Origin: Candidatus Anaerotignum merdipullorum
GTDB lineage: Bacteria > Bacillota > Clostridia > Lachnospirales > Anaerotignaceae
Direction: 5' to 3'
NCBI GenBank assembly: GCA_019115165.1
Contig: DXEB01000041.1
Coordinates: 1 to 64,000, forward strand
DNA: 64,000 bases
Positions 53,701 through 62,693 of this stretch are shown here, one piece after another. The translations under genes and the position numbers were made by a program. The notes beneath the pieces were generated by a model, which searched no databases, was not told the origin of the DNA, and saw only the letters and a list, made by a program, of their open reading frames with translations. Positions within the stretch are counted from its first letter, which is position 1. Each line of letters starts with the position of its first letter.

Positions 53701-54201
53701 TTATATCTCCTTTCTATTTTTCCAAATGCCAGAAGTTTGTAATATACCTAAGAACAAAGCGGTACAGATCCAGCTGACCGCAGTCTGCACCAATAGCCCA
53801 GGGGTCATAACCATTGCAGTGGCAAAGCCATAATAGACTATTTTGACTGCGGTATAAGCAAAAATCTGGAATAATCCACCGAAAACAGCACCCAGCAGCC
53901 AATGACAGCGATGCGAACATTTGCTGATACAGACGCCCATGATCAACGCCATGACAACTTTAATGCAAAAGGTGGGCAGGATCCACTGCATATATCCGCC
54001 CAACAGATCTGCCAGTGCGGCGCCGACACCGCCTGCCAATGCGCCGTTTCTGCTGCCCAACAGCAAAACGCTGATTAGGATCATGCAGTCACCCAAATGG
54101 GAATAGCCGTTGGGCGCCGGAACTTTCAGTACATAGGTGGCAAGAAATACCAACGCTGCCATCATGGCGGTTTTGGTGAGTGTAATGGTAGGTGTTTGCA
54201 A
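53701..54201 (-). CDS. ECF transporter S-component, unknown substrate
   Basis: A 166-residue, six-helix membrane protein: ATYVLKVPAPNGYSHLGDCMILISVLLLGSRNGALAGGVGAALADLLGGYMQWILPTF contains the S-component pattern, here shown only by its central GYSHLGD and GALAGGVGAALADLLGGY blocks. The start is probably a TTG at 54201, 7 nt after GGAGG; the ATG at 54207 is too close to that site. It would need the shared ECF ATPase/T module. It forms an operon with the amidohydrolase gene. Confidence 0.85.
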   Translation of the reverse strand: MQTPTITLTKTAMMAALVFLATYVLKVPAPNGYSHLGDCMILISVLLLGSRNGALAGGVGAALADLLGGYMQWILPTFCIKVVMALIMGVCISKCSHRCHWLLGAVFGGLFQIFAYTAVKIVYYGFATAMVMTPGLLVQTAVSWICTALFLGILQTSGIWKNRKEI

Positions 54202-54735
54202 AAACATCCCTCCTGTATGAATTTCTGTACAGAATGATACCAAAGTTGATTGCAAAAGGATAGAGAGATGGAGCAAAGATTAAAAATTGAATGGATACAA
54301 TGATAAAAAATGTATGGGTACAATGAAAAAAGAGAATGTCTATTTCTATAGAGCTGTGTGAGAAAGAGGAAGGGAACAGCTTTTCCAGATGGCGTGCAAG
54401 AACGGTGAGAAACGGACAGTGAGAATTTGGCAAATTGTTATCCGAAGTAAGAAAATGAGGCAGGCAATAGGGAGAGATTCTTATATTCTATCCGTAAGTT
54501 CGTTTGTTCCTATTGTCAGAAAAGAACAAAAATCAGGGAATTGGTGTATTGCGAAGGTGAGGGCTGATGGGTTTTACAAAATTTTTACGATCTGGCTGCT
54601 CGCTTCTTTCAATGAATGACGCCCAAAGAAAAGACATTTCAATGTGGTAAAAACAGAGATCCCCAATAATAGAAATGTCGGTGCTGTGGAAAATGGTAGC
54701 AGATGGTTTTCAGAAAGACACCTAGAAAAGCGGTA
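54202..54735. other. Intergenic stretch, nothing recognised
   Basis: About 530 bp upstream of the ECF gene. Short open frames lack ribosome-binding sites. No riboswitch of a known class is apparent. Confidence 0.45.
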
Positions 54736-54770
54736 TCAAAAAAGAGAACTTTGTCATTTGAAGTTCTCTT
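54736..54770 (-). terminator. Intrinsic terminator of the DUF4364 gene
   Basis: A 10-bp stem AAGAGAACTT/AAGTTCTCTT (54742-54751 with 54761-54770) is followed on the minus strand by TTTT. Confidence 0.7.
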
Positions 54771-54831
54771 GTGGAATCCGTACAGGAATCATTGATTTTC
54801 TGCAGATGTCGGTGCATCCCTTTTGATTGGC

Positions 54832-55437
54832 TTATGACTCCGGCGGATCTTCAGCAGGAGGTGGAAAATTCTGCTGTTTGGCTTTGAAAGCACCATGTTC
54901 TGCTTCGGTGTCTTTGACTAAGGAGGTTAAAATAGATCCGTAAAGATGGCTAACGTTTTTACGCCAGTTGCGGCAAATTGCCAGAGCCTGCTGTTTGGAT
55001 ACCACTGAAACGCTGACTTCCATCAGGACATTGCCATTGTCATCGTTCAGACCGCATTTTACCAGAAAATCGTCGTTGATTTCTGGAAAATAATTGGCGG
55101 TGACAGCATATTCTGCGCGAATCCGTTTGCTGTTTTCCTGAACATAGGTGTTGATTTCCGTTTTGGCATGCTCGGAAATGTGATTCAAAAAATAATTTAC
55201 GGTTTCTTCTCCTTCGTCTGTCAATGTATAGCGGGTATGATTTTGTTCCCGTGATTTTTCCAGCCAGCCGGCGTCAACCAGTTCCGCCAGATATTGCTGT
55301 ACGGAAAAATAATCCATATAATTTTTTTCCAATAAAAACTGACAGATTTCACTGTTGGACAGTGCAATTCCCATTTTTTGCAGTAAGTGCAGGATAATCA
55401 ATTTATGCTCTGCCAGCTGCCGGATTGCATCGGACAT
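54832..55437 (-). CDS. DUF4364 family protein
   Basis: A 201-residue protein typical of Clostridia. The N-terminal winged-helix-like domain (~1-75) has ALSNSEICQFLLEKNYMDYFSVQQYLAELVDAGWLE, then TRYTLTDEGEETVNYF. The C-terminal half is beta-rich (VKCGLNDDNGNVLMEVSVSVVS) and ends in a Pro-rich tail. Its function is unknown; the N-terminal domain resembles PadR/MarR folds, so DNA binding is possible. GAAAGGAGG precedes the ATG. Confidence 0.9.
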   Translation of the reverse strand: MSDAIRQLAEHKLIILHLLQKMGIALSNSEICQFLLEKNYMDYFSVQQYLAELVDAGWLEKSREQNHTRYTLTDEGEETVNYFLNHISEHAKTEINTYVQENSKRIRAEYAVTANYFPEINDDFLVKCGLNDDNGNVLMEVSVSVVSKQQALAICRNWRKNVSHLYGSILTSLVKDTEAEHGAFKAKQQNFPPPAEDPPES

Positions 55438-55544
55438 GGAAAAATCCTCCTTTCTAAATCATGGAACAAAGTTGCTGTGTTTCATCATATCATATTTTGG
55501 GAAAAAGAAAAATAAAAAAGATGCAAAAAAATACAGAAATCGAA

Positions 55545-56459
55545 CTATTTGAGTTTGTCGCCTTGCTGGATATGGCGCAGATGCAGTTCTCGATGGATGG
55601 AATTGAGCACATCCCATTTTTGCAGACTCCACAGAGGCGCCAGTAACAATTTGGGATCCCCATCTCCAGTTAGGCGATGGATGACAATGTCTGGGCGAAG
55701 ATGGGAAATACAGTCGCAAACCAAGTCTATATATGCGGATTTGGTTAATGGTGTATAGGCGCCTTCGCGGTACAGGTTTGCCAAGTCTGTATGCTCCAAC
55801 ACATGCATCAGTTGTAGTTTTACGCCTTCAATCGGCAAGGCATTCAAAAATTGCATGGTTTTCAGGATCGTTGTTTTCTGCTCACCGGGCAGTCCCAAAA
55901 TGGTATGGGCAACAACGGAGATATTTCGGCGGGAGAGCGCGGTCACGGCATCTGTAAATACCTGATTTTCATATCCGCGCCGAATGAATCGGGCGGTTGT
56001 TTCGTCTGCTGTCTGCAGCCCCAATTCGACCCATAACTTGGTGCGTGCCTGTAATTCTTCCAATAAATCCAGGACGTCATCACCTAAGCAGTCTGGGCGT
56101 GTGGCAATGGACAGTCCAACAATATCCGGCTGCGCGAGTGCTTCTGTGTAAATGCGGCGCAGGACGTCTACCGGGGCGTATGTATTGGTAAAAGCCTGAA
56201 AATATGCAATATAGCGCGGCGTTTTCCATTTTGTTGACGATTTGGATTTTCCTTGCCGAATCTGTTCTGCAATTGAGAGGGAGGCGTCCTGGGCGAACTC
56301 GCCAGAACCGCCGACCGAACAAAATAGGCAGCCGCCGGTACCCAGAGTACCATCCCGGTTGGGACAGGTGAAGCCGCCATTCAGGGAAAGTTTGGCGGTT
56401 TTTCCGCCAAATAATGCGCGATAGTAGGTATTCAGGTCGCGATAAGGTTTTTGATCCAT
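55545..56459 (-). CDS. TIGR01212 family radical SAM protein (YhcC-like)
   Basis: A 304-residue radical SAM enzyme. Cluster cysteines lie in CPNRDGTLGTGGCLFC (an extended Cx11CxxC spacing characteristic of the YhcC family), with later GLSIATRPDCL and GLPGEQKTTI. The reaction is not established. The start at 56459 follows AAAGGCGG; an in-frame extension to 56561 lies inside the upstream gene and has no site. It is 16 bp downstream of a small unknown gene and probably co-transcribed. Confidence 0.93.
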   Translation of the reverse strand: MDQKPYRDLNTYYRALFGGKTAKLSLNGGFTCPNRDGTLGTGGCLFCSVGGSGEFAQDASLSIAEQIRQGKSKSSTKWKTPRYIAYFQAFTNTYAPVDVLRRIYTEALAQPDIVGLSIATRPDCLGDDVLDLLEELQARTKLWVELGLQTADETTARFIRRGYENQVFTDAVTALSRRNISVVAHTILGLPGEQKTTILKTMQFLNALPIEGVKLQLMHVLEHTDLANLYREGAYTPLTKSAYIDLVCDCISHLRPDIVIHRLTGDGDPKLLLAPLWSLQKWDVLNSIHRELHLRHIQQGDKLK

Positions 56460-56475
56460 GGAAAAAACCGCCTTT

Positions 56476-56868
56476 CTATTCACATAATGTGACGCATTGC
56501 CTGCGCAGCCCTTCGCAAAGGGCAAGCAGAGAATGCCAGAGTTCCTCATCTTCTTTTGCATTCAGCAGAAGGAGCAGGAAATCTGCTTTGCTTCCTGTAA
56601 GAAACGCTTCTGCCTGAGCGGCATCGCGAGCAGAAAAAAACTGCCGCAGGCTATCTTCGGTAAGAGACAGCGGGATACAGCCTTCCATTTGCTGCAAGAG
56701 TTCACCGATGGTTTGCTGACCGCAGGGAAGCGGTGCCAGGTGATGATAAAAAGCGAAGCTGTTTAGAAAGATGACATTGGGAGACGCTTGTTGTTCCCAT
56801 TGGGTCAGTGCTTGGCGCAAAAGGGTAAAATAGCCGCGCAGTTGTTTACGGCTGATGCATTGTGTCAT
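56476..56868 (-). CDS. Uncharacterised small protein
   Basis: A 130-residue cytosolic protein, largely helical, with no recognised motif. It has four or five scattered Cys residues and a hydrophobic core pattern. The ATG at 56868 is 8 nt after GAGGTG; the ATG at 56874 is too close. It starts 82 bp after the CobD-like gene and ends 16 bp before the YhcC-like gene, so it may work with one of them. Confidence 0.65.
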   Translation of the reverse strand: MTQCISRKQLRGYFTLLRQALTQWEQQASPNVIFLNSFAFYHHLAPLPCGQQTIGELLQQMEGCIPLSLTEDSLRQFFSARDAAQAEAFLTGSKADFLLLLLNAKEDEELWHSLLALCEGLRRQCVTLCE

Positions 56869-56950
56869 TTCCATATCACCTCTGTTGATTGTAAAAAATA
56901 ACGTTCGCCTTTAGGATATGCGTTTTCTGATACTTTACGTTTCCAGTTTT

Positions 56951-58057
56951 TTACGGAGTTTCTACCAATTGTTTCAATTCTGCAAGCAGCATCGCATTAT
57001 CTGTGGGACGTAAAATGCAGAAACGAAGAAAGGTTTCATCCAAAAAAGCAAAACTGGATGCATCGCGAATGAGCATTTTTTTGACGATCAAGCGTTCAAA
57101 CAGCTCCTCTGCGGTAATCTGGTCGGTCAGCAGATGCAATAATATAAAATTTGCCGAGGAAGGATAAGCTTTCAAATGTTTCCAGCTGGACAATTCTGCC
57201 AATGCTTTTTTACGTTCTGCAGAAATCAACCGTTTGGATGCGTCATGAAATGCGGTATCACGGAACATTCGCTCACCGGCAAATGCCGCAAGGCTATTGA
57301 CGCTCCAAGGGTCTTGATGGGTTTTCAGTTGATCCAAAAATACACGATTGGAAGAAATACCGTAACCTAAGCGCAGTCCGGGTGCGGCAAAAAATTTGGA
57401 TGTGCCGCGAATGACAAACAAATTGTCAAATTCTGCAACGAGTGGGATAGCGCAGATAGAATCCAGATTATCGGCAAATTCGATATATGTTTCATCAATC
57501 ATGACAGAAGCGCCGATGCGTTTGCAATGGGTGAGAATTTGACGCAGTTGGGTTACCGTCAATGCAGAGCCGGTAGGGTTATTGGGATTGCAGGCAACAA
57601 ACATGCCAATCTCCGGTGTCAGCGTTTGCAGCAACCGATCCAAGTCCAGTACGAAGTCTTGCTCCGAACGCAGTGGAAAATAGGCGTATGTTCCGCCAGT
57701 TAGAGAGATTTCCCGTTCATATTCGCTGTAAGCAGGACCCAGTATCAGGCTTTTTTTTGCACTGACTGTTTGAATAAATGTACCGATCAGTTCCGTAGAA
57801 CCGTTTCCGACCACAATATGCGCGGGGTCTGCGCCGGTATAGGCACTGATGGCAGCCCGCAGTGCTGTATAGTTCTTATCTGGATAAGTGGAGAGGATTT
57901 GTAGGTTATTTGCCATCTCCTTTGCAACGGATTTTGGAAACCCCAGCGGATTGATGTTACCGCTGAAATCCAGAATTTCTTCTTTGGGAATGCCATATTT
58001 TCGTTCTATGGCGTCCAGATCGCCGCCGTGTTGATGAATCAATGGTTGGTTTTGCAT
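56951..58057 (-). CDS. PLP-dependent aminotransferase, CobD/HisC-like
   Basis: A 368-residue fold-type I PLP enzyme. The N-terminal HGGDLDAIERKYGIPKEEILDFSGNINPLG is typical of threonine-phosphate decarboxylase (CobD). Other residues include VACNPNNPTGS, DETYIEF and the Schiff-base Lys221 in RGTSKFFAAPGLRLGYG. CobD makes aminopropanol phosphate for cobalamin, but no cobalamin genes are nearby, so a histidinol-phosphate-type or other role is possible. GAAGGAAG precedes the ATG. It lies 29 bp after the 519-residue protein gene. Confidence 0.85.
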   Translation of the reverse strand: MQNQPLIHQHGGDLDAIERKYGIPKEEILDFSGNINPLGFPKSVAKEMANNLQILSTYPDKNYTALRAAISAYTGADPAHIVVGNGSTELIGTFIQTVSAKKSLILGPAYSEYEREISLTGGTYAYFPLRSEQDFVLDLDRLLQTLTPEIGMFVACNPNNPTGSALTVTQLRQILTHCKRIGASVMIDETYIEFADNLDSICAIPLVAEFDNLFVIRGTSKFFAAPGLRLGYGISSNRVFLDQLKTHQDPWSVNSLAAFAGERMFRDTAFHDASKRLISAERKKALAELSSWKHLKAYPSSANFILLHLLTDQITAEELFERLIVKKMLIRDASSFAFLDETFLRFCILRPTDNAMLLAELKQLVETP

Positions 58058-58086
58058 GAATGCTTCCTTCTTTCGTTCTTTTGTGT

Positions 58087-59646
58087 TTAATAAAACTCGT
58101 CAATTTGTTCCAATTCCGATATGGTTTCGCTTTGCCGGCGTACCCGCGGATAGATGACGTAGGGATCAGCGTTTTTCTTTTCCAGTACGGTGATAAGCAG
58201 CGCGGATTGCTTACCGGCAGGCGGGATCAGCGTCCATTGACAGCCCTCTGTCAGTGGAAGATCACCGACGGTCAAAGAGGCAGTCTTGTTGATCGAACGT
58301 TTGGAACCGACGGGAGAGTAGTCCAGCGGATAGCCGTTGGCATCTGGGACAGAAAGCAGGTAATCCTGTACCTGTTCCATGCCAAAGGCGGCACAAATAT
58401 CACAGCAAAAATCATGCAGCTGGTTTTCTGTCGTAAGCTCTATTTCTTTCCAAAGCTGTGTATTTTTTTGAAAGTCAACCCGTAGGGCAGTTACTTCTGT
58501 ATGATATTCCAAACGAAGCAGTTCTTCATACATCCGAAGCTCCATTTCCGGCATGATTGCGTCCAAAAGCTGGTGATAGGAAAGCGTTTGGGGCATATTT
58601 TGTTTATCAGCAGGCAGCGGATGTTTTGCTGTCAATATGTTTCCCAGTGCCGTCAGACTGTAATAGGTTGGCGGCGTAAACAATTCCGCGCCGGTGTTAT
58701 GCCGCATCAGCAACAATGCCGAAAGATGATTGACGGTTTGATAAAACCGAAACGGCGTAAAGGAAATGGGGCGGATGACACGAAAAAAAAGACTCATAGG
58801 GGTAAAAAACCATTTGTCCAGCATAATGCCAGCAAACAGGAAAGAGGAGATAATGGCATGTTCTTCCTCTGTCATGTCACTAGGCGGGATGTTCCAAATC
58901 TTTTCCAAGTCCACATCGACGCGCCGATAAAAATCCACAAATATGCGGTCTACCTCCTGATGGCTTTCCAAATAGGAATGAAAAAAACTGCTGCTGACAA
59001 GTCCTGGTTCTAAATCCATGGTAGCCTGCATCCGTTCCGCTGCCAATGCGCAGCTTTCCCAAAGCAGGGTATCCAGCAGTACTGCCGTATCTTGTGCAAA
59101 AAAAGCGTCACACTGGCTGCTTTTGGTCATTTTATGGATATGGATAGCAGGCGCTTTGCGCAAAAGTCCGATTTGATGGCAAAGCCGGGTCAGAAATTCC
59201 AAATAAAAGGGATCGGGAAACGAAAGCCGGGGTAACAGATGGTCTGTGTCTTCTGGAAGCAAAAAACCGGTTTCATCTACCGTGCGATCCGGGAGGAAAA
59301 AGTCTGCCAGGATTTGTAAATCTGTCAGCAGAGGATGGTTATCTACACAGTAAGTAAGCAGTCGGAAGTGGTATTTTTCCAAGCCTGCAGCATCGTTGTG
59401 AATGGATAAAACGTATGCCGTTTCTGTATTCTTTGTATTGCGAAGATCGCTGCTGACAATATTGGCGGGAGTCAAAATCGTTTCTGCCGCCAATGCAGTA
59501 TGATACCATTTAGCGAACACCATTGGTGCACAACGCAGCAGACCGCGAAGGGTCTGCGCATCCATATGTCGGTAATATTTTTCAAATTCGGTGGTAAACA
59601 ACTGCAGCAGTTCTGCATGCTGCGGTGTTTGGTTCTCTATCTTCAT
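58087..59646 (-). CDS. Uncharacterised 519-residue protein, possible pRiA4b ORF-3-like C-terminus
   Basis: A large soluble protein without a signal or membrane helix. Residues ~1-370 are helical and resemble nothing I know. The C-terminal ~130 residues (LRVDFQKNTQLWKEIELTTENQLHDFCCDICAAFGM, then TVGDLPLTEGCQWTLI) recall the pRiA4b ORF-3-like domain, which has the layout [strand-strand-helix]...L-x-D-L-x-L-x-x-G. The YDFGDxW motif of that domain is absent, so this is tentative. AAAGGAGC precedes the ATG. It begins the leftward gene group and is probably co-transcribed with the CobD-like gene. Confidence 0.6.
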   Translation of the reverse strand: MKIENQTPQHAELLQLFTTEFEKYYRHMDAQTLRGLLRCAPMVFAKWYHTALAAETILTPANIVSSDLRNTKNTETAYVLSIHNDAAGLEKYHFRLLTYCVDNHPLLTDLQILADFFLPDRTVDETGFLLPEDTDHLLPRLSFPDPFYLEFLTRLCHQIGLLRKAPAIHIHKMTKSSQCDAFFAQDTAVLLDTLLWESCALAAERMQATMDLEPGLVSSSFFHSYLESHQEVDRIFVDFYRRVDVDLEKIWNIPPSDMTEEEHAIISSFLFAGIMLDKWFFTPMSLFFRVIRPISFTPFRFYQTVNHLSALLLMRHNTGAELFTPPTYYSLTALGNILTAKHPLPADKQNMPQTLSYHQLLDAIMPEMELRMYEELLRLEYHTEVTALRVDFQKNTQLWKEIELTTENQLHDFCCDICAAFGMEQVQDYLLSVPDANGYPLDYSPVGSKRSINKTASLTVGDLPLTEGCQWTLIPPAGKQSALLITVLEKKNADPYVIYPRVRRQSETISELEQIDEFY

Positions 59647-59855
59647 GGAATGCTCCTTTTTCTGATGGTCAAGACATAGGCGTTGCGAATAACAGCAAAG
59701 CCACCACGCACCATTCTAGCAGAAAAAAGGCGGATTGGGAAGAAATATGCGGAAAAAACATGGGCAAATCTACAAAAGAAAAAGAGGAAAAATACGAATG
59801 TTTTTGTGCAAAAGACAGAAAGTAAAATGTTTTTGAAAAAAGGACACAATCAGAA

Positions 59856-59884
59856 TTGAAACTGGGAACAGAATATGGTATATT
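59856..59884 (+). promoter_or_regulatory. Promoter of the pheB-thrB-lysC unit
   Basis: TTGAAA (59856-59861), 17-nt spacer, TATATT (59879-59884). Confidence 0.7.
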
Positions 59885-59937
59885 CCTTGTATCAAAAACA
59901 AATGTGTGTAATGGATAAACAAGAAAGAGGGAGAATG

Positions 59938-60381
59938 ATGAAGGAAGATAAGAATTTCTTTATCGTGGATAAAAGCGTACTGCCGGAAATCTTTTTGAAG
60001 GTAATGGAAGTAAAAAATTTATTGGAAAGCAAAAAGGAAAAAACGGTGCAGGATGCGGTCAGCCATGTCGGTATTAGCCGCAGCGCTTTTTACAAATACA
60101 GAGATGCTGTGCATCCTCTGTATGAAAATACCAGAGGAAAGACTGTTACCATTGCCATGAATTTGGATGATACACCGGGGTTGTTGTCTGCGGTGTTAAA
60201 TAGTGTGGCGACGGAAGGCGCGAATATTTTGACCATCAATCAGACCATTCCCATCAATGGTATTGCCAATGTGACGTTGACGATTGAAACCAATGAAATG
60301 AAAGGGGATTTTAGTCGATTGATGACTCAAGTGGAAAACATTCATGGCGTACAATCCATAAAGATCATCGGAAGAGAATAA
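59938..60381 (+). CDS. pheB: ACT-domain protein PheB (UPF0735)
   Basis: A 147-residue protein. An N-terminal helical domain (FIVDKSVLPEIFLKVMEVKNLLESK, then VGISRSAFYKYRDAVHPL) with a helix-turn-helix-like look is followed by an ACT domain (VTIAMNLDDTPGLLSAVLNSVATEGANILTINQTIPINGIANVTLTIET). ACT domains bind amino acids, so it probably senses one. It is commonly found before threonine-pathway genes, as here. The ATG at 59938 is preferred over the one at 59935 on spacing from GAGGGAG. Confidence 0.9.
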   Translation: MKEDKNFFIVDKSVLPEIFLKVMEVKNLLESKKEKTVQDAVSHVGISRSAFYKYRDAVHPLYENTRGKTVTIAMNLDDTPGLLSAVLNSVATEGANILTINQTIPINGIANVTLTIETNEMKGDFSRLMTQVENIHGVQSIKIIGRE

Positions 60382-60410
60382 CGAGCGAAAGAATGATTGA
60401 CAAAGGCAGA

Positions 60411-60458
60411 GCAAAAGTGCGTGCGCCTGTGTAAAGAGGTGCACGTACTTTGCTTTTT
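60411..60458 (+). terminator. Intrinsic terminator or attenuator between pheB and thrB
   Basis: GCAAAAGTGCGTGCGCCT pairs with AGGTGCACGTACTTTGC over most of its length, with a few mismatches, followed by TTTTT. It lies between two related genes, so partial read-through or attenuation is possible. Confidence 0.65.
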
Positions 60459-60500
60459 ATCATGAAACGAAGTATTTTGAATGTAGAATGGAGGCGTAGT

Positions 60501-61406
60501 ATGATACAAGTTCGTGTGCCGGCAACTTCGGCGAATATGGGACCAGGTTTTGACAGCATTGGGGTGGCGCTGCAGTTATACAACCGTTTATGGGTGGAGG
60601 AAATTCCCTCAGGCGTTCAAATTGAACTGCGCAAAAAACAGGCGATAGAGATCCCAACAGATGAAACCAATTTGATTTATCAGACGATGTGCCGGTTTTA
60701 TGAAACCATTGGCAGACCAATGCCCGGTGTGCACATGATCCAGGAGGACGATATTCCTATGGTCCGCGGATTGGGCAGCAGTGCAGCCTGCATTGTAGGC
60801 GGATTATTGGCGGCAAATGAATTAGCAGGCAGACCATGCAGCAAAGAAGAATTGGCAGTGATGGCAGCGCAGATGGAAGGGCATCCGGATAATTCCAATC
60901 CCGCTTTTTTTGGAAGTATGGTTGTGGGAGCTTTGGATGAAAAAAATATGAAACATGTGCGTTTGGAGTTGCCCGACGACTTGTTTTTTGCTATAATGGT
61001 GCCGAATTTCCCTGTTTCTACAGAGATGGCAAGAGGGGTTTTGCCTTCGGCATATTCTCGTGGTGACGTTGTATTTAACGTTTCCAGGGCGGCGCTGTTA
61101 GTGGCTTCTCTGATGGCCGGGAAATATGAAAACCTGGAAATGGCCATGGAAGATAGAATTCACCAGCCGTACAGAAAAGAACTGATTCCACATATGGAAG
61201 AGATTTTTGCAAAAGCAAAAGAAAGCGGTGCAACAGCCTGCTACTTGAGCGGTGCGGGTTCAACGCTGATGGCGATGGTAACAAAAGACAAGGCTGATAC
61301 ATTCAGGGAACAAATGTCCGCCTACTTTGCAGCGCTTCCTGACGGCTGGCAGCTGATGCTGCTTCAGGCAGACATGGAAGGCGCGGCAGTAGTGACGGAA
61401 GCATAG
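60501..61406 (+). CDS. thrB: Homoserine kinase
   Basis: A 301-residue GHMP-family kinase that phosphorylates homoserine in threonine biosynthesis. It has RVPATSANMGPGFDSIGVAL at the N-terminus, the nucleotide-binding loop VRGLGSSAACIVGG (~88-101) and the C-terminal GATACYLSGAGSTLMA. The start at 60501 follows GGAGG; a longer reading to 60450 overlaps the terminator. It lies 12 bp before lysC. The usual hom and thrC genes are not in this window. Confidence 0.96.
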   Translation: MIQVRVPATSANMGPGFDSIGVALQLYNRLWVEEIPSGVQIELRKKQAIEIPTDETNLIYQTMCRFYETIGRPMPGVHMIQEDDIPMVRGLGSSAACIVGGLLAANELAGRPCSKEELAVMAAQMEGHPDNSNPAFFGSMVVGALDEKNMKHVRLELPDDLFFAIMVPNFPVSTEMARGVLPSAYSRGDVVFNVSRAALLVASLMAGKYENLEMAMEDRIHQPYRKELIPHMEEIFAKAKESGATACYLSGAGSTLMAMVTKDKADTFREQMSAYFAALPDGWQLMLLQADMEGAAVVTEA

Positions 61407-61418
61407 GAGGATACAAAG

Positions 61419-62645
61419 ATGTTAATTGTGCAGAAATATGGCGGCAGTTCCGTCGCGAATGCAGAAAGAGTGTTCAATGTGGCAAAGCGGATACTAGCAG
61501 CCAAAAACGAAGGAAATGACGTTGTAGTGGTATTATCCGCGCAGGGTAAGACAACGGATGGGCTGATTGCGAAAGCGAAAGAAATCAACCCAAAGCCCAG
61601 CAGACGAGAAATGGATATGCTGTTGGTAACAGGAGAACAGCAGTCTGTGGCATTGATGGCAATGGCAATCAATGCGTTGGGTGGCAGAGCCGTTTCCTTA
61701 AATGCCGTGCAGGTCGGCATTGAAACGACAAATACTTACAGTAATGCCAGAATTCGCAAGATCCATACCGAGCGGATTGAGAATGAGCTGGAGCGAGGAA
61801 ACATTGTATTGGTAACCGGTTTTCAGGGCGTGAATATGCTGGGAGATATGACAACATTGGGACGCGGTGGCTCCGATACGTCCGCAGTGGCGCTGGCGGC
61901 AGTGCTGAATGCGGATATCTGTGAGATATATACCGATGTGGACGGTGTTTATACAGCGGATCCGCGTATTGTCAAAGACCCTAGAAAACTGGATGAGATC
62001 AGTTATGACGAAATGCTGGAACTGGCGTCTTTGGGTGCAAAAGTACTGCATTGCCGTTCTGTGGAATTGGCCAAAAAGTACAATGTGAAATTGGTGGTGC
62101 GCTCTAGTATGTCGGACGCGCCGGGTACAGAAGTGAAGGAGGACTGTAAGATGGAAAGAATGCTGGTAAGCGGCGTAGCGGCGGATAAAAATGTATCCCG
62201 TATTTCGGTTTTGGGAGTAAAAGACGAACCCGGAAAGGCATTTGAAATATTTGATTTGATGGCGAAAGAAAAAGTAAGTGTGGATATTATTCTGCAATCC
62301 AATGGGCATGACGGCAGACAGGATATTTCGTTTACCATTGCCAAAGAAGATTTGGACATTGCGTTAAAAGCGCTGGAAGAGAACAAAGAACGCCTGACTG
62401 CGCAGGAAATTGCCCATGATGAAAGTGTGGCAAAATTGTCGATTGTTGGAGCAGGGATGGCGAATAATCCCGGTGTTGCGGCAATGTTCTTTGAAGCCAT
62501 GTATGATGCTGGTGTGAATATTCAGATGATTTCCACCTCGGAGATTAAAATTACACTGCTCATTGCCCAAGAGGATATTGAGGAAGCAATGATTGCCGTG
62601 CACGATAAATTTAAGAATGCGTCAGTTCATATGAGAAAAGCTTGA
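61419..62645 (+). CDS. lysC: Aspartate kinase (monofunctional)
   Basis: A 408-residue kinase for the first step of lysine, threonine and methionine synthesis. The N-terminal kinase domain (IVQKYGGSSVANAERV, then TTLGRGGSDTSAVALAA) is followed by two ACT domains (~265-405) for feedback control: SRISVLGVKDEPGKAFEIF and VAKLSIVGAGMANNPGVAAMFFEAMYDAGVNIQMISTSEIKI. It resembles the class-II, lysine- or lysine/threonine-sensitive enzymes. AGGAGG precedes the ATG. Confidence 0.97.
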   Translation: MLIVQKYGGSSVANAERVFNVAKRILAAKNEGNDVVVVLSAQGKTTDGLIAKAKEINPKPSRREMDMLLVTGEQQSVALMAMAINALGGRAVSLNAVQVGIETTNTYSNARIRKIHTERIENELERGNIVLVTGFQGVNMLGDMTTLGRGGSDTSAVALAAVLNADICEIYTDVDGVYTADPRIVKDPRKLDEISYDEMLELASLGAKVLHCRSVELAKKYNVKLVVRSSMSDAPGTEVKEDCKMERMLVSGVAADKNVSRISVLGVKDEPGKAFEIFDLMAKEKVSVDIILQSNGHDGRQDISFTIAKEDLDIALKALEENKERLTAQEIAHDESVAKLSIVGAGMANNPGVAAMFFEAMYDAGVNIQMISTSEIKITLLIAQEDIEEAMIAVHDKFKNASVHMRKA

Positions 62646-62663
62646 ATGAAGTTATTGGGAAGA

Positions 62664-62693
62664 GGCTGTATGCAGTTGCATGCAGTCTTTTTT
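62664..62693 (+). terminator. Intrinsic terminator of lysC
   Basis: CTGTATGCA pairs with TGCATGCAG (one G-U) around a 2-nt turn, with TCTTTTTT following. Confidence 0.75.
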
